Positions 50,105 to 61,785 of a stretch of DNA of 64,000 bases are shown here, piece by piece (positions within the stretch are counted from its first letter, which is position 1; each line of letters opens with the position of its first letter). Source of the stretch: Xylona heveae TC161 (Eukaryota; Ascomycota; Xylonomycetes; Xylonales; Xylonaceae). The notes below the pieces were generated by a model that saw only the letters and a list, made by a program, of their open reading frames with translations, ran no database searches and had not been told where the DNA came from. The position numbers were made by a program, and so were the translations under genes. The stretch is taken from assembly GCF_001619985.1 (NCBI RefSeq), contig NW_017264205.1, positions 434,001-498,000 of the forward strand. The letters run 5' to 3'.

Positions 50105-53100
50105 ATGTCTGCGGAGGAGTTGATCAGGCATCGGTCTGCCTCGCAAGGCTCGCATAATTCGGTGAAAAAGCTAGCACCAAGTCGGTCGAAACTACGATCT
50201 AAAAGCGTCCTCGGAATCTGCGCTGCAACGGGTTCTCTATTCCTTTTCACTCGAGGGCCTACTGTGGTGTGTCTGCATCATGACACTCTCGCTGTTGAGA
50301 GGTACTTCGAAAACCATCGCGAAGACATCTTGTTACTCTCGGTAGATAATGCCAGTGCTCAAGGCGGTGGCAGACTGGCCGTAACTTATGATGTTGGGCA
50401 AACTGCAATTGTCTGGGATATGCATACCGGACAAGAAATTGCACGGTTTGCCTCGTTCGAGCATATCAATGTCGCAAATTGGATGCGAAATGGCAACGTT
50501 GCCTTTGGTATGCTGTCTCCTTCTGTCACCAGTATCCTTTTGCATCACTAATAGATTTCAGGCAACTCCAAGGGCAATATCATTTTGTTCGAACCGTCCA
50601 CCTCCGAGCATCTCTCTACTCGTACAATTTTCGATCCTATAACAGCGCTGGCTCCGTCATCCGACTGCAAAACATTTGCCATTGGGTTTGAGTCACTCAC
50701 TGAACTTCTTTTAATGCGATTGCTAATTTATATCCAGCTATATGAACGGTTCCATCTTGATCGCTACAGTCCAGCCAACTTTCACCATTCTTCACACACT
50801 TACAACCTCTCGAGCTCCCTCGCCACTAGTTCATCTAGCATGGCATGCATCATCTTCCAAGCAAAAGGCCTCAATGCTTGCTTCACAAACAATGGATGGA
50901 GACCTTCGCGTTTGGAGCATTCCAAAGCAGCCGTCGAGCGAGTCTCCCCGAGTCATCCGTGCACTGACTCGGCCAGAATCTTGTCAGCCAGGGCGTCATT
51001 GGCTGGGCTGGTCTAAGAACGGCAGAATTGTCCAATTCTCAGAAGGGTAAGTAGACACTAATGCTGGCCCCGACACACTTGCAATATTTCCATTGGGGCT
51101 CTCTGACGCAGATTGCAGTGAAGTGGTGGTTTGGGACGTTCGGACAAAGCATGTCACATACGAAACCGTTCCGATTGCAGGTGACGTCTGTGGAATAACA
51201 AATTACGGGCCTACCGCGACACTTTTTACCCTGAGTCGGGATGATACGGTTCAACAATATGAGTTAAGCCCTCCTACATTGGTTGCAAGCGTTCGACATC
51301 TCCCAGCAACTGTTCCTGCCCCGCCTCGCTTTGGATCGACCGGCAGGGGCCATTCAAGCACAGGTCTTTCCGGGAACACACCCGTGACAGCACTGAGAAG
51401 TGAACCCGAGAGCGAAGAGGATTCTGCAGCGTTGACCCCTTTGCAGAAAATTGTGCAGGAAATGGCAGAGATGGAAGCCGACCGGAAGAATCGCATTGAT
51501 ACGACTAGCTCAATGTCATCCGCCCTGAGCCGTACTGGGTCTGCCAGTTCAAGATCTTCAGGGGGTCGCTACCGGCCGGGCTACCCTTCCAAATCATCCA
51601 TTTCGGCGAAGTCGAGTGACGTTACTTTTCTCTCTAATGGAACAATGTCCTATGGCGGTGCCGACAGTGTTTCCATCAGCAGCTCATCTTCTTTTGCCTC
51701 TTCTCATCGCATCAAACGGCCCGGTTCACGTCTTAAGCACGAACTTCTCCGAAGCCCGGAGGCCAACAAAGTCGTTGATATATTCAGTTATACAAAGAGT
51801 AAATTGGAAGAAGTCCCATATACGATTCCCTCGTGCCGAGACGAGAGTCACCTAACTCCTGACGATCTTCGACGGCAAACACTGCGTGTAGTATTTGGGT
51901 GGCACGGTGATATTGAAGACTTGATAAAAGATGAATGTAAGTGTAAAATCTGAAAAAGTGACTTGTTCATCCTCTTACTCTATGCAGTGACCCATCAGCC
52001 GCCTGGCTCGCCTGCTGCTGTACTCCTTTCTAAGTGGATCACGGACGTTGATGAGCAGATGATGAAGACAATGGTTGGGTCTGAGTCAATGACTGCATCT
52101 GACTGGATGCTGCTGGCCTTGAGCCAAATCGGTGGCCAGGCATCAACAAAGAAAGTTGGCCAGGCCTTTGTACAGCGTTTGTTAGAGAAAGGCGACGTTC
52201 ATTCCTCTGTCACAATTTTACTTGGTCTCGGGGATCAGGAGGACGCGGTTGAGGTCTATGTTTCACGGAACTACTTCTTGTAAGTTTTCTTCTACTTTCC
52301 AGATATCATTACTAATGATAAACTTAGAGAGGCAGTTCTCTTGACCTGCCTTATTTTCCCCACAGATTGGCAACGCTTGTCTCATTTGCTTAGACGTTGG
52401 GGAGAATATGCAATCACAAGCTCTCAGCAGCAGCTTGCATTGAGATGGTAAGCTCAAAGCACTCCTGATACTTAAGATTAAAATCTCATAAGCAGTAGTT
52501 TCTCGTGCACTAGCATAGGTCCATGTGAATCCTGGACGCCGCCAACACGCAGGCAGTCAATATCTAAATCATCGAATATACAACATTTGTCAGCAAATGG
52601 CCATCATCACCACAGTCATAACCACGAGTCATCGTTGAAATCACCGGCATTAGCAAATCAATCCTTGAGCCCAACCCAAGTTGGTCAGGTTCCCAAAGGG
52701 GTGCGAGCCCCTGGAGTGCCGCCAGTTCCTATCATTACTGGTCCACCTCTGTCGCCTCCCGGAACAGGGAATCCGAATCGATTAACAACTAAAAATGCTG
52801 CGTTGAAAGTTATCACGTCCTTTCCTTCCAACCAGGTTGCACCTGGCTCATATTTCTCGGCTATTACGTCCGATGATCGCACGCCAATGAACAATATTGG
52901 AGTCACTCCCATAGCTGATACAGCACTCTCTAACTCTCCCGGAGCTTGGCTTCGCCCTCACGGCCGAGGGAGCAATCCATCTTCAGCCCGGCGGACGCCA
53001 GGCGGATATGGCAGAAAACGGCTGCCTTCCATTGGCGAGACTCCTGTAGATGTCACGCCTCATCCATTTGCAAAGCCGACTTCACTAGCTACGATTGTTG

Positions 53101-55772
53101 ACTCATTATCTGCGAAGGAAAAGCAGAAGGGCAATGGCGTGAAGTCAGGTCAACAGGACTCTCGAGCTACTCTGAGTGCGACCAAGTATGATCCGAAAAC
53201 AAAGGACCCTCGTTCCCAAACTTCCCCAAGTCACAAGCTCTACTCCCCTGTACAAGGTTCCTTTGCGAATCCGAACGGAGAGCGGCGAGATGGGCCACGC
53301 AATATGAAGGGAGAGGAAGTGCAAGTTCAATGGCCACCGATCGAATCAATTCTTACGGGAGATTATATATCCACAACCAGTGCCCGCTCATCTGATGCTT
53401 ATGCATCTAACCGTGGAAATAATTTTTCGTCCGCCAATTCGACACCCTCAATCTCTTCACGACATGAAATGCGAAGTAGAAGCATCGATCAATTTATAAG
53501 CAGCCTTGAAGAAGCAAATTATTATTCTCGGCGGTATCGGAGTGGAAGTCGACATCGACAAGAAAGCCGTGATCGAAAACCGCGATTGAACATTAAAGCT
53601 CCGTCTGATGCTCGAATGCAGAGTCAGGATAGGCAGACTGAATTTTCCGAAGGTCGTGGGCGGAGAGATGTGAGATACATGAGGCCTAAAAAATCTCCGT
53701 CTTCACCCGTACCAATGTCTCCAGAGGATCTCAAGCTATACCCGAGGTGTGAAACTGCTGACGCAGAGAAGTACTATCGGTCCACTTCCCCGAATGCAGA
53801 CGCTAGCCAGCGTTCGCAACGCAGCCAGCAAAAGTCGCATTCAAAAACTCGTTCCAAGGCATCTGCAACCTCCAACCGAAACGCTCATGAACAGTCACAA
53901 GAGAGAAGAGCGGAGAGTCAAAATGCCGGTAAACGAGCAGGGAGTGCACAGCGAAAAGCCGGAATCCATCAAGAGAATTCTATGGCTCATCCTCCTAAGG
54001 GTGATCGGGGTCGATCCAGGTCCAGAGGAAAGGGGAAACCGTCAAGATCTCCTTCGTCACCTGTACCAATGTCCACGGAGCCGAACGACATGACCCAGGC
54101 CGCATTGACAAGTACGGATGAAGTTTCAATGTCTAGCGACTACCTTTCTCCTGCCCGACGGTACAGAAGCGGTAGCAGGCAAAAAAACGAACGAGGCTCA
54201 AGTGCCCGACGAGATCCGTCGCCTGACCGCCGGCGGCGCTATAATCGCTCGCAAAGCCGCCAGGCTCGAGAGGATGAAGCGTTCTCTCGTGTAGCTATTG
54301 GCGGATCTTCGGCGGAACAACACCGGCACGGGAATCGTACAGATGAGTCGGACTTATGGGACAGTGATGCTGATCTCAAACGTCAAATGGCTGCACAAGA
54401 GCTTGAAGACCGCCGTAAGTCACTGTCGCGCCGTCCTTCTGTCCCTTTCATTCCACATCCAGAAGAACTTGCCAAATCGAGACCTCCCGTTGTGGAGATA
54501 TGCTCGGCGCAAGACATCAGAGATAATCCGAACGCCTGGATCATGATGTCTCGCTGGGGCATCGGCGAGCCAAGACGAAGCAAATCCGTCTCTTCGCAAA
54601 GAAGGCCGACGTTTTTTGATCCGAATAGTAGTATTGCTATCGGGATCGGCCTGCCGCCCACTCCAAAGGCTATGCCTCATCCTTTGCACTCTAACAAAGT
54701 TGCAGGCGGAAGCAGCCATGAATTTTATATTCCTGACGTACCTGATAACTTATCAATGTTGCCGTCCGCCTTCAGCGAGGAAGGAACTGGCGAATTTCCG
54801 AACCACCTCAAGGCAGGGATTCCGGACGATATAATGGGTCGTTCCATGTCAGCCCCCATCCCTGATAGGCCTTTATCCCCGGGTCCCCTGCCATCCAGCT
54901 TCCCAACGCATCCGGCCTTTCTTCACAATCTCCCACCTAGCAAAGGACAAGCCTCAGGACAGCAGGGACACGCTGTCAGGAAGATTGCCCCAGGCGAATC
55001 TGAGCCCGGACAGTTAGGTTTTGGTGCAGCCGCAGCCCTTGCAAACGCTGCGCTAAATGGGCTTGATGCTGACGAGGCGGCACAGGCCGCAAATAATACA
55101 TTGAAGCCAGAGGACACCAATCGAGTCCCATCAGCTCCGCCTTTGCTGGCCGAACTGCAGCATCTCAAGAAAAAGGCACCGCCGTCTCTTCCGCTACCTC
55201 CGCCACCGCCTCCAGTGCCTCCCAAGCCGGCCGAGTATTCCCAAGATCGTTCGGTTCCGGACAAAGCTGGCAATGCGGTCGGAGTGATTAACATTGCTAT
55301 GGAAGACAAAGAGGCCGGAATTCCAACAGAAGAAGAAGCTTCGAAATCGGCCACTGCGCCAGCCGTAAAGCTCCCGCAATCCCAATCCCAATCCCAGCTT
55401 CAACACGACGCCCCAGCGCCACCTCAACTTCAAATCTCTACCCAGATTCCGCCAGCGGCCGCGAATCATACGTTGAGGTCGCCGCATCGCAGAGGGCAGA
55501 GTACACAAGAAGCGACGCTTTCGAGCAAAATGAAGAATGTAAGCGAACATCCGCGAAGTGGTAGTCGAGGCCGGAGGGAGAAGAGGCCCCCTGAAGCCTC
55601 ACCTTCCTCAGCGCAGCAAGAAAAGTCTTCCCCTTACGACAACTATTCTGGAGTAACACTTGAACAGGCTCTTTCACAGCCTCTCCCAAGAGGAAATCCC
55701 CCCTTGATGTACAAGACCGGAAGACGCCCACGAGAATTTGCCGCAGCGATGCATGAAGGCGGTATGATCTGA
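50105..55772 (+). CDS. WD40-repeat protein with long SR-rich disordered tail
   Basis: Exons: 50105-50507, 50562-50685, 50738-51046, 51119-51936, 51988-52279, 52328-52447, 52496-55772; 5343 nt, 1780 aa. Residues 60-390 form a beta-propeller (HHDTLAVERYFENH, RLAVTYDVGQTAIVWDMHTG, GNSKGNIILFEPS, MDGDLRVWSIPK, EVVVWDVRTKHVTYET). Residues about 520-690 are helical (LTPDDLRRQTLRVVFGWHGD, DWMLLALSQIGGQASTKKVG, EAVLLTCLIFPTDWQRLSHL). The last 1090 residues are disordered: His-rich start (NGHHHHSHNHES), RYRSGSR twice, SPSSPVPM twice, Arg/Ser stretches, and a polyproline run (PSLPLPPPPPPVPPKPAEY). The order is that of a large Pezizomycotina WD-repeat family, which some classifications place near Gemin5; that name is tentative. 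The intron-2 donor GTTTGA is weak, but only it keeps the phase. SR content suggests an RNA-linked role (inference). Confidence 0.88.
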
Positions 55773-56811
55773 GCTTGTCTCATCCGTCCATTCATATAAG
55801 ACCGAAACCAAAAATATGTTAGCCCTTCCTTTGCCAGAACGATACCGTTTACGAGCCACCTTATGAACCTTTTGACGATGTTAAGAGCCATTCCACAGAG
55901 GGCCGATCTGAACAGCCTTTTGAGTCCGTTGCATTCTCTCCTTTTTTTTTCTTTTTTTTTTCTCTCTCTCTTTTCTTCTGTCTCATCACATAATCATCAA
56001 CGACGATACCCTGCCATACAACTGCCATGCATGCGAGATATCTGTATCCTCCCTCGCAGCACCCACAGTCATGTTGGTACCTGAGCACTGAGCATTGAGC
56101 AGCATCTTGCCTGGAAGCCCCCAGTTCTGAAGGGGAGCTGTATAAGTACTTACTAGTTGAATTGTGATATTTATTTCATTTTATTTTATTTTTTTCCCTT
56201 TTAGGCGTTTTCTAAACCCCTCTCTTTTTCCACCCTTTTTTTTTCTTGATTATTTTTTTATTCTGAATCTTTTCCTTTTATATCCTATACTTTAGCGAAT
56301 TTTTATCTCCATCTCCAATTTCATCTTCCAATGAATACCAATCAAATGAGATAATCCAGATTCTCCTCGAGCTTATGCACCTTATGTTGTCAGACATTCC
56401 GTTGACAGCTGTTAAACTGGCTGATAATCTCGACATGTACTTTAGTTAGACAGTGTTACGGCACAATCGATAAGTTAAGTAGTAATTGTGTTTCGCGTGT
56501 TATTCAGATTTCGTCAGTTCTGTCTAGACTTTAGCCAAGCACACTTTTTTTTGCTGTTTTATATACAATATGACTTTGACTGTTCGCTGGACTTTGCCCT
56601 ATGATAGCTCCCAAAAGAGAAAATAAAGGAAATAAAACCTTTCGCATAAAAGTAGAGTGGTAAGTATAATAAATGGAAAGTCGTCAAAATGCCAAACTTT
56701 AGACCTTCAGACCCTGAATCCTCCAAACAGATTCTCAGAATACAAGAGAACCCCTAACAACAAAAAAATCCCTAAACAGTTAAAGGAACCCGTGAGAAAC
56801 GAGACCTAGCT
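55773..56811. other. Convergent 3' spacer (WD40 / membrane protein)
   Basis: 1.04 kb between two facing stop codons. It is T-rich at about 55,940-55,975 and 56,170-56,290, in line with 3' UTR ends. No gene seen. Confidence 0.65.
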
Positions 56812-58323
56812 TCACCATCTGCGCCATCCTTTCCCAGCCCCATCCGGCTGGGACGACGAAAAGTCACCGCCCTGTCGCTCGCGCTCAAGACGCTGGTCGA
56901 AATCGCGCTGTGCTTCATTCTGGGCAAGTTGTCGGTCTTCGTCTGTCGACGAGAACGTGAAACTATCGCCTGCGCCTGAGGAAGAAGAGGAGGTAGAATC
57001 AGAACCACCAGCACCGCCGGATAAACTGCTTAGTCGTCGTTGAGCCCAGGTGTTTGTTGCAGGCTGGCGATCTGCGGGAGGATACTCGTCAGGGTTGGGC
57101 TCGCTGGTCCGCGAAGCCCCTGCGGCTGCTGCTGCTCTGGACCATGCGCCGCGTTGGTGGCCTGCGTCGGGATGCGCAGACTCGCGGCGGATGCGGTCCC
57201 ATACGGATCCACTAGTTGCGTCAGCGGCTCCTGCGGGAGGTCGGCGCTGTGTGTTTGCAGTGGGACTCATGTCGTCGTCGTCTTCGTCGTAATTAGAGGT
57301 GGATGCGTAGTTGTAGTCGGCGTGGTCGCGGGGATCGTCGTCGAAGAAAGTAGTGCCGCGATTGGTGGAGGATGAGGACGAGGAGGTTGGAGATTGTTCA
57401 GATGGAGGAGGAGAAGAAGAAGAATATCTGTTTGCGCGCATCTTGTCGACCGTGGCTTGTCGCTGGGTCTGGAGACCTTGCATTTGCTGGTCTGACATGA
57501 CAGAGGTATCTTGGCTCTTGGATAATGCGGCCACGTCAGAATACGTGGTATCGTCGCCGAATCCTCCTGCTGTAGGGCTCGCGTCATCGTCGCTGCTCAT
57601 ACCCGCCGCAGGAGCTGATGATCCAGATTGCGGTCGTGGATAGCCGGGATGCTGCTGGGATGGAAATCCTCGGGGTTCGTTCTGATGATGATGATGATGG
57701 TCAGTCGGTGGGGTTCGCAGTGGGCCATGTTGTCGGACGCGTTCCGCAATGGCATTAATCAAGTCTGTTAGACGTGGGTCTCGCTGCTCGCCGACGGCTG
57801 CGACGGTTGCGGCGTAGGATCCTACGACAATACCGCCGAACCAAACGCCTAATACGCTGTAGCAGCCTACTCGGAGTGCATTCCACAGCATCCGCGCTTG
57901 CTCGCCCTTGATGCCAAAGTAGAATTGGTACCTGTTGAATTCGGGATTCGGTTTGATAAACGGGAACCGGAACTGTTCGGCCGTGCGGTATGCTTGGATC
58001 CAACCTGCCGCTAGACCGACTGGGCGGCCCCATGAGGCTATGGATTGCATCTTTCCACTCCAAAATGCCAGTGCTTCGGATTCATCCTGTGTGGTTGGCC
58101 TCTTGAGGACCTTGGACGCAGCGCGGATGCGGTTTTCAATAGTATGCGCGAGGTAAGTCTGGTTGTACCCGAATAACGGGCCTAAAATGGGGACCGGTTT
58201 TGGGATCTTGCTTGTGTCGATTTGTATCGAGGATGTAGCAGAATTGGAGGAGGAAGAGGAGTAGGGGTCGCGATCAGAAGGCGGAGAAGAGTCCGGCGAA
58301 AAGCCGGCGTCGTTGAGAACCAT
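56812..58323 (-). CDS. Conserved fungal protein with one membrane segment
   Basis: Single exon, 503 aa. The N-terminal 35 residues are Ser-rich; the conserved core (about 38-180) reads KIPKPVPILGPLFGYNQTYL, HTIENRIRAASKVLKRPT, MQSIASWGRPVGLAAGWIQA and ends with a hydrophobic stretch at about 150-176 (VGCYSVLGVWFGGIVVGSYA). A shorter amphipathic part lies at about 97-112. The remaining two thirds are low-complexity: His run, Asp runs (YDEDDDDMSP), Ser runs and a Gln/Glu/Arg-rich end. Homologues are, as I recall, annotated in some fungi as a beta-glucanase-like protein, but no glycosidase motif is visible here and I do not accept that name. Membrane location is supported by the hydrophobic stretch; function unknown. 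Confidence 0.8.
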   Translation of the reverse strand: MVLNDAGFSPDSSPPSDRDPYSSSSSNSATSSIQIDTSKIPKPVPILGPLFGYNQTYLAHTIENRIRAASKVLKRPTTQDESEALAFWSGKMQSIASWGRPVGLAAGWIQAYRTAEQFRFPFIKPNPEFNRYQFYFGIKGEQARMLWNALRVGCYSVLGVWFGGIVVGSYAATVAAVGEQRDPRLTDLINAIAERVRQHGPLRTPPTDHHHHHQNEPRGFPSQQHPGYPRPQSGSSAPAAGMSSDDDASPTAGGFGDDTTYSDVAALSKSQDTSVMSDQQMQGLQTQRQATVDKMRANRYSSSSPPPSEQSPTSSSSSSTNRGTTFFDDDPRDHADYNYASTSNYDEDDDDMSPTANTQRRPPAGAADATSGSVWDRIRRESAHPDAGHQRGAWSRAAAAAGASRTSEPNPDEYPPADRQPATNTWAQRRLSSLSGGAGGSDSTSSSSSGAGDSFTFSSTDEDRQLAQNEAQRDFDQRLERERQGGDFSSSQPDGAGKGWRRW

Positions 58324-58739
58324 GATGCTGATTTGTGGAAAAGGGACGCTTTAGATTTATGTATATGTTGATCCGGTATCTCTAATGACTGTGTAGATGC
58401 TCCATTGAGCTCAGAAGAAAGATGTCAAATGCTTTCAACTGGGGCAATGACGAAGAGTTGTGGGGTTGGGTGAGTATATGCAAGTGCTTTGTGTTTGACC
58501 CGAGGAACCGACATCCTGACATGGTGACGTTAAGGCAGGGTCTCGCTGTGGTCAGAGCTTGTACGGCAACCACCTAAGTCCAGTATGGCAAGAATATCTT
58601 CATAAACCAAAAAATGCATATTTTTGTCTATTCTCAGCTAAAGGATATAAAAGTGACATGACCTCGTAGTCTAATTATGTTAAAAAGGAAAAAAAAAAAT
58701 TGCTGCACAAATGATGACTGCTTTTCAGACACCCTATAT
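58324..58739. other. Spacer between membrane protein gene and THR4
   Basis: 416 bp, upstream of the 58323 start and downstream of the THR4 stop, so it contains a promoter and a 3' UTR. No gene or repeat seen. Confidence 0.55.
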
Positions 58740-60591
58740 TTACGCAAGACCCATCTCCTTGGCAACTTCTTTCCGGACAATCTCCCGGATGCCTTGCCAA
58801 CCAGAACCTTCCTCCACATCAATGACTCTCTTCTCCTTTTGCTCCAGACCCTCAAACTCCTTGGGGATCGCAGCACTGAAGCTGAAGCCCTGCACGTCTC
58901 TCAGAGAAAGGTCGACTGCTTGCACAAATTTGGCCGGGTGAGCGGTAGAGAGCGAGATGTGGTGGGTGTTGGGGGAAGCGAGGCGCTCAATGAAGCGGAG
59001 AGAAGCCTGAACACCGACGGCGGAGTGAGGGTCAAGGATGTAGCCACCCTTGTGACGAGTGCCATCTTCGGCCTTTGCATCGCTGTGGGCTGCCGTAGGG
59101 GGGTGTGAAGTGTAGAGCTGCTTGATGGTCTCAACAGTGGCCTTGTCTGACACACGCTCACTGTCAAAGTCGCGCTTAGCGCCCTCGAGAATGGCAGGCT
59201 CGACGCCGAAGCCGCCATTCGTCTTCAGATCATCAAGCCACTGCTTGACCTTCTGTCCAGCAATCTTTCGCTGCTCGGTCTCGTCACCCTTGCCGTAAAC
59301 CTCCTTGGCAAGGTACCACAGCAAACGTTCAAAGTTGCTGCTGACCAGAATGTCCATGGCCGGGCTGAGCGTCTCCTTGACACCTTCAACCTGTGCCTTT
59401 GCGCCATCCTCCTTAAGGCCATCGAGAGCCTCACGGCCCTTGGCAGCCTTCTTCTCGTAGTAGCCAGTCTTCCAGAAACGGTTCAGAATGTCATTCTCAT
59501 TGGTCGCGACAATGAGTTTCTCGGCAGGGAGACCCATGCGCTTGGCAAAGTAACCGGCCAAGATGTCGCCAAAGTTTCCAGTGGGGACAGTCCATCGGAC
59601 CTTGGAGCCGGGAGCGAACTTGCCGGAGCGGAGGAGGGAGAAGTAGGAGTGGAAGTAGTAGGTGGTCTGGGCAAGAATACGAGCCCAGTTGATAGAGTTG
59701 ACGGCGGCAAGGTTGTGCGTGGCATTGATCTCAGGGTCAGCAAAAAGTGCTTTGACAGCGTCCTGGAAATGTTTCTGTTAGCACAACGAATGCGCATCAT
59801 TGAGGTGTCAGCGCAGGGCATTTCCTACCTGGCAGTCATCAAAGGTGCCCTTGACAGCCAAGTTGTGAACATTGGCATCGAGGACAGTGGTCATCTGAGC
59901 CTCCTGAATGGGGCTGACCTTGCCCTTGGGGTGCAGAATGAACACGGAAACGTCCGTCTTGCCGCGCAGGCCGTAGATGGCGGCGGAACCAGTGTCACCG
60001 CTGGTAGCACCAACAACGGTCAAGTGGTGTCGGTCCTTGCCAGTCTTGCCCTTGTTCCGGCGGATGAGGAAGAATTCGAAGAGGTTGCCAAGCAGCTGGA
60101 GGGCAACGTCCTTGAAGGCGAAAGTCGGGCCGTGGAAAAGCTCAAGAAGGTGCAGCTTCTTCTCTTCGTCCAGAGTGACAATAGGAGTCACATCGCGAGT
60201 GCGGAAGGTGGCATAGCTTTTCCGGATAATGTTCTTGAGGTCTTCTGAAGGAATCTCGGCGGTGGAAATGTAGAGCGACATGATCTCAAATGCAAGATCC
60301 TCGAATGAGTGGTTCTTCCATTTCGTTTCCCAGTCAGCAGGCAGACTGGGGATCTCCTCGGGGATGAAGAGACCTCCGTCAGAGGCAAGACCCTTGAGGA
60401 CTACATCCTCAAAAGACAACTAATGTTTGACATGTGAAGTTAGCATGACTCCATCCCCAAATTGTCTTGACTCCTGACGCCCTCAAATCACGCAAGAGTG
60501 CAAAATAACACCAATCAACAATAGGAAAGCGTACATCGTAGGAGCCTCCGCGAGTGCTCAAATATCTTTGCGACGGTGTGAAAGAAGGCAT
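58740..60591 (-). CDS. THR4: Threonine synthase
   Basis: Exons: 60591-60535, 60419-59829, 59762-58740; 1671 nt, 556 aa. It converts O-phosphohomoserine to threonine and phosphate, with pyridoxal phosphate, in the cytosol. The N-terminus MPSFTPSQRYLSTRGGSYD joins in phase to LSFEDVVLKGLASDGGLFIP, the classic threonine synthase start. The PLP lysine is in GPTFAFKDVALQ (Lys122) and the phosphate loop is VVGATSGDTGSAAIYGLRG. Later conserved parts are VNSINWARILAQTTYY and VPTGNFGDILAGYFAKRMGL, then a C-terminal domain ending in VRKEVAKEMGLA. It is slightly longer than the yeast enzyme (514 aa), with extra residues mainly in the C-terminal half. Two TGACTC sites upstream point to general amino acid control. 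Confidence 0.96.
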
Positions 60592-61785
60592 GATGATGCG
60601 TGAATTTTACAGGTTCAATTGCTCCTGGGTCATCCAAAACAATTAAACTGATGAGCAATAAAGTTACAAAAGTAGAGTCAATTGGCGGGCCGATAAACGG
60701 AGAGTCAGTCGACAGCAACGAATGAGCGTTCGGCTTATCTGATCTTAACAGAGACTTCCCGGCATCTTTGCTGTGAGCCCCTCCGGGCCTGGAGACCAAT
60801 AATTGCCCCACCATGGACCACACTCTCACTGACTACGGTACGTACTTTTGGCCACCCGCGAAAAAAAGTCAACGGGAGTGAAGGAACTGTCACCCCCTGC
60901 ACCGGACCGAGATGACCGGCATCTGCCGGGTAACACCGTGACGGCTTCCCATTCTGGTCTCGTAACAGAAATTTTTCTTCAGGTCTTGGCAGCCCTAAGC
61001 GAGACCCTGCCAAACAGCATAAATAGAGCTCTCCCTTTCCAACTCTTTTCTTTTCTCTTTAGTCGACTTTACTTCGTGAGTCTCCCCCCCCTAAAGAGTG
61101 CAAATCAACACTCTTTGCTCTACTCTGCTCTTTATGCAGTTGTGCATTTTGAAATGAATCGATTGCTAACGTGCGTCTTCGCAATCTACAGATAGAATCA
61201 ATTCTATAGTAAACGTCCTCTTCTGAGCTCCTTACCAGAGCCACAGAATCTCCAACCTGGCTGATGATCGTATTTCCCCGGTGCCCTAGAGTGAAGCCTT
61301 TTACTCTCGCCTTTGTTCAGATCTGACTTTGTCGGTGACGAATTAGAGAGTGGTGATGATCTCGACCCTCTTTCGACTTAGACTTCGGTCGGCCGAGGAG
61401 GGTGGGTGCTGGTGGAGGTCTGACAGGCTTGCTTTTGCAAATTCTTTTTGGAGACAATGGGCAATGGTGGGGCGGGAAGATTTTGATAGAAATGAATATT
61501 ATTCCTTTACAAATAATTTTGTTACAGTTTCCGTGTAATGTGACATCAATGTATTCTCGAGTGTGTTGTTTTCGTAGCGAGACAAAGTCCGATCTATACA
61601 AGGCCATAAGACTAAAATATCGGGTAGCTCATGTTGTTCTTCATACTTATGATCGTCAAGTGGTACCCGTCGTTCGAAAATCAGTGTGGTATCATTGGAT
61701 GCCTTATGCGGCAATGGTAAAATATGTTCTGAGTACCTGTCATATTACTATGGAGTTATTCATGTGTTGCACATGCTCAAGCTGG
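60592..61785. other. Spacer between THR4 and UPF3
   Basis: 1.19 kb holding the THR4 promoter and leader on the left and the UPF3 3' side on the right. CT-rich patches occur at 61,030-61,140. Short frames have no recognisable domain. Confidence 0.6.
60675..60707 (-). promoter_or_regulatory. Two GCRE-like TGACTC sites upstream of THR4
   Basis: GAGTCA on the + strand (TGACTC in the THR4 direction) occurs at 60675-60680 and 60702-60707, 84 and 111 bp before the start codon. TGACTC is the core of the element bound by Gcn4/CpcA bZIP activators, which induce amino acid genes under starvation. A TGACTA variant lies further up near 60,831. The assignment is by motif and gene identity only. Confidence 0.5.
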
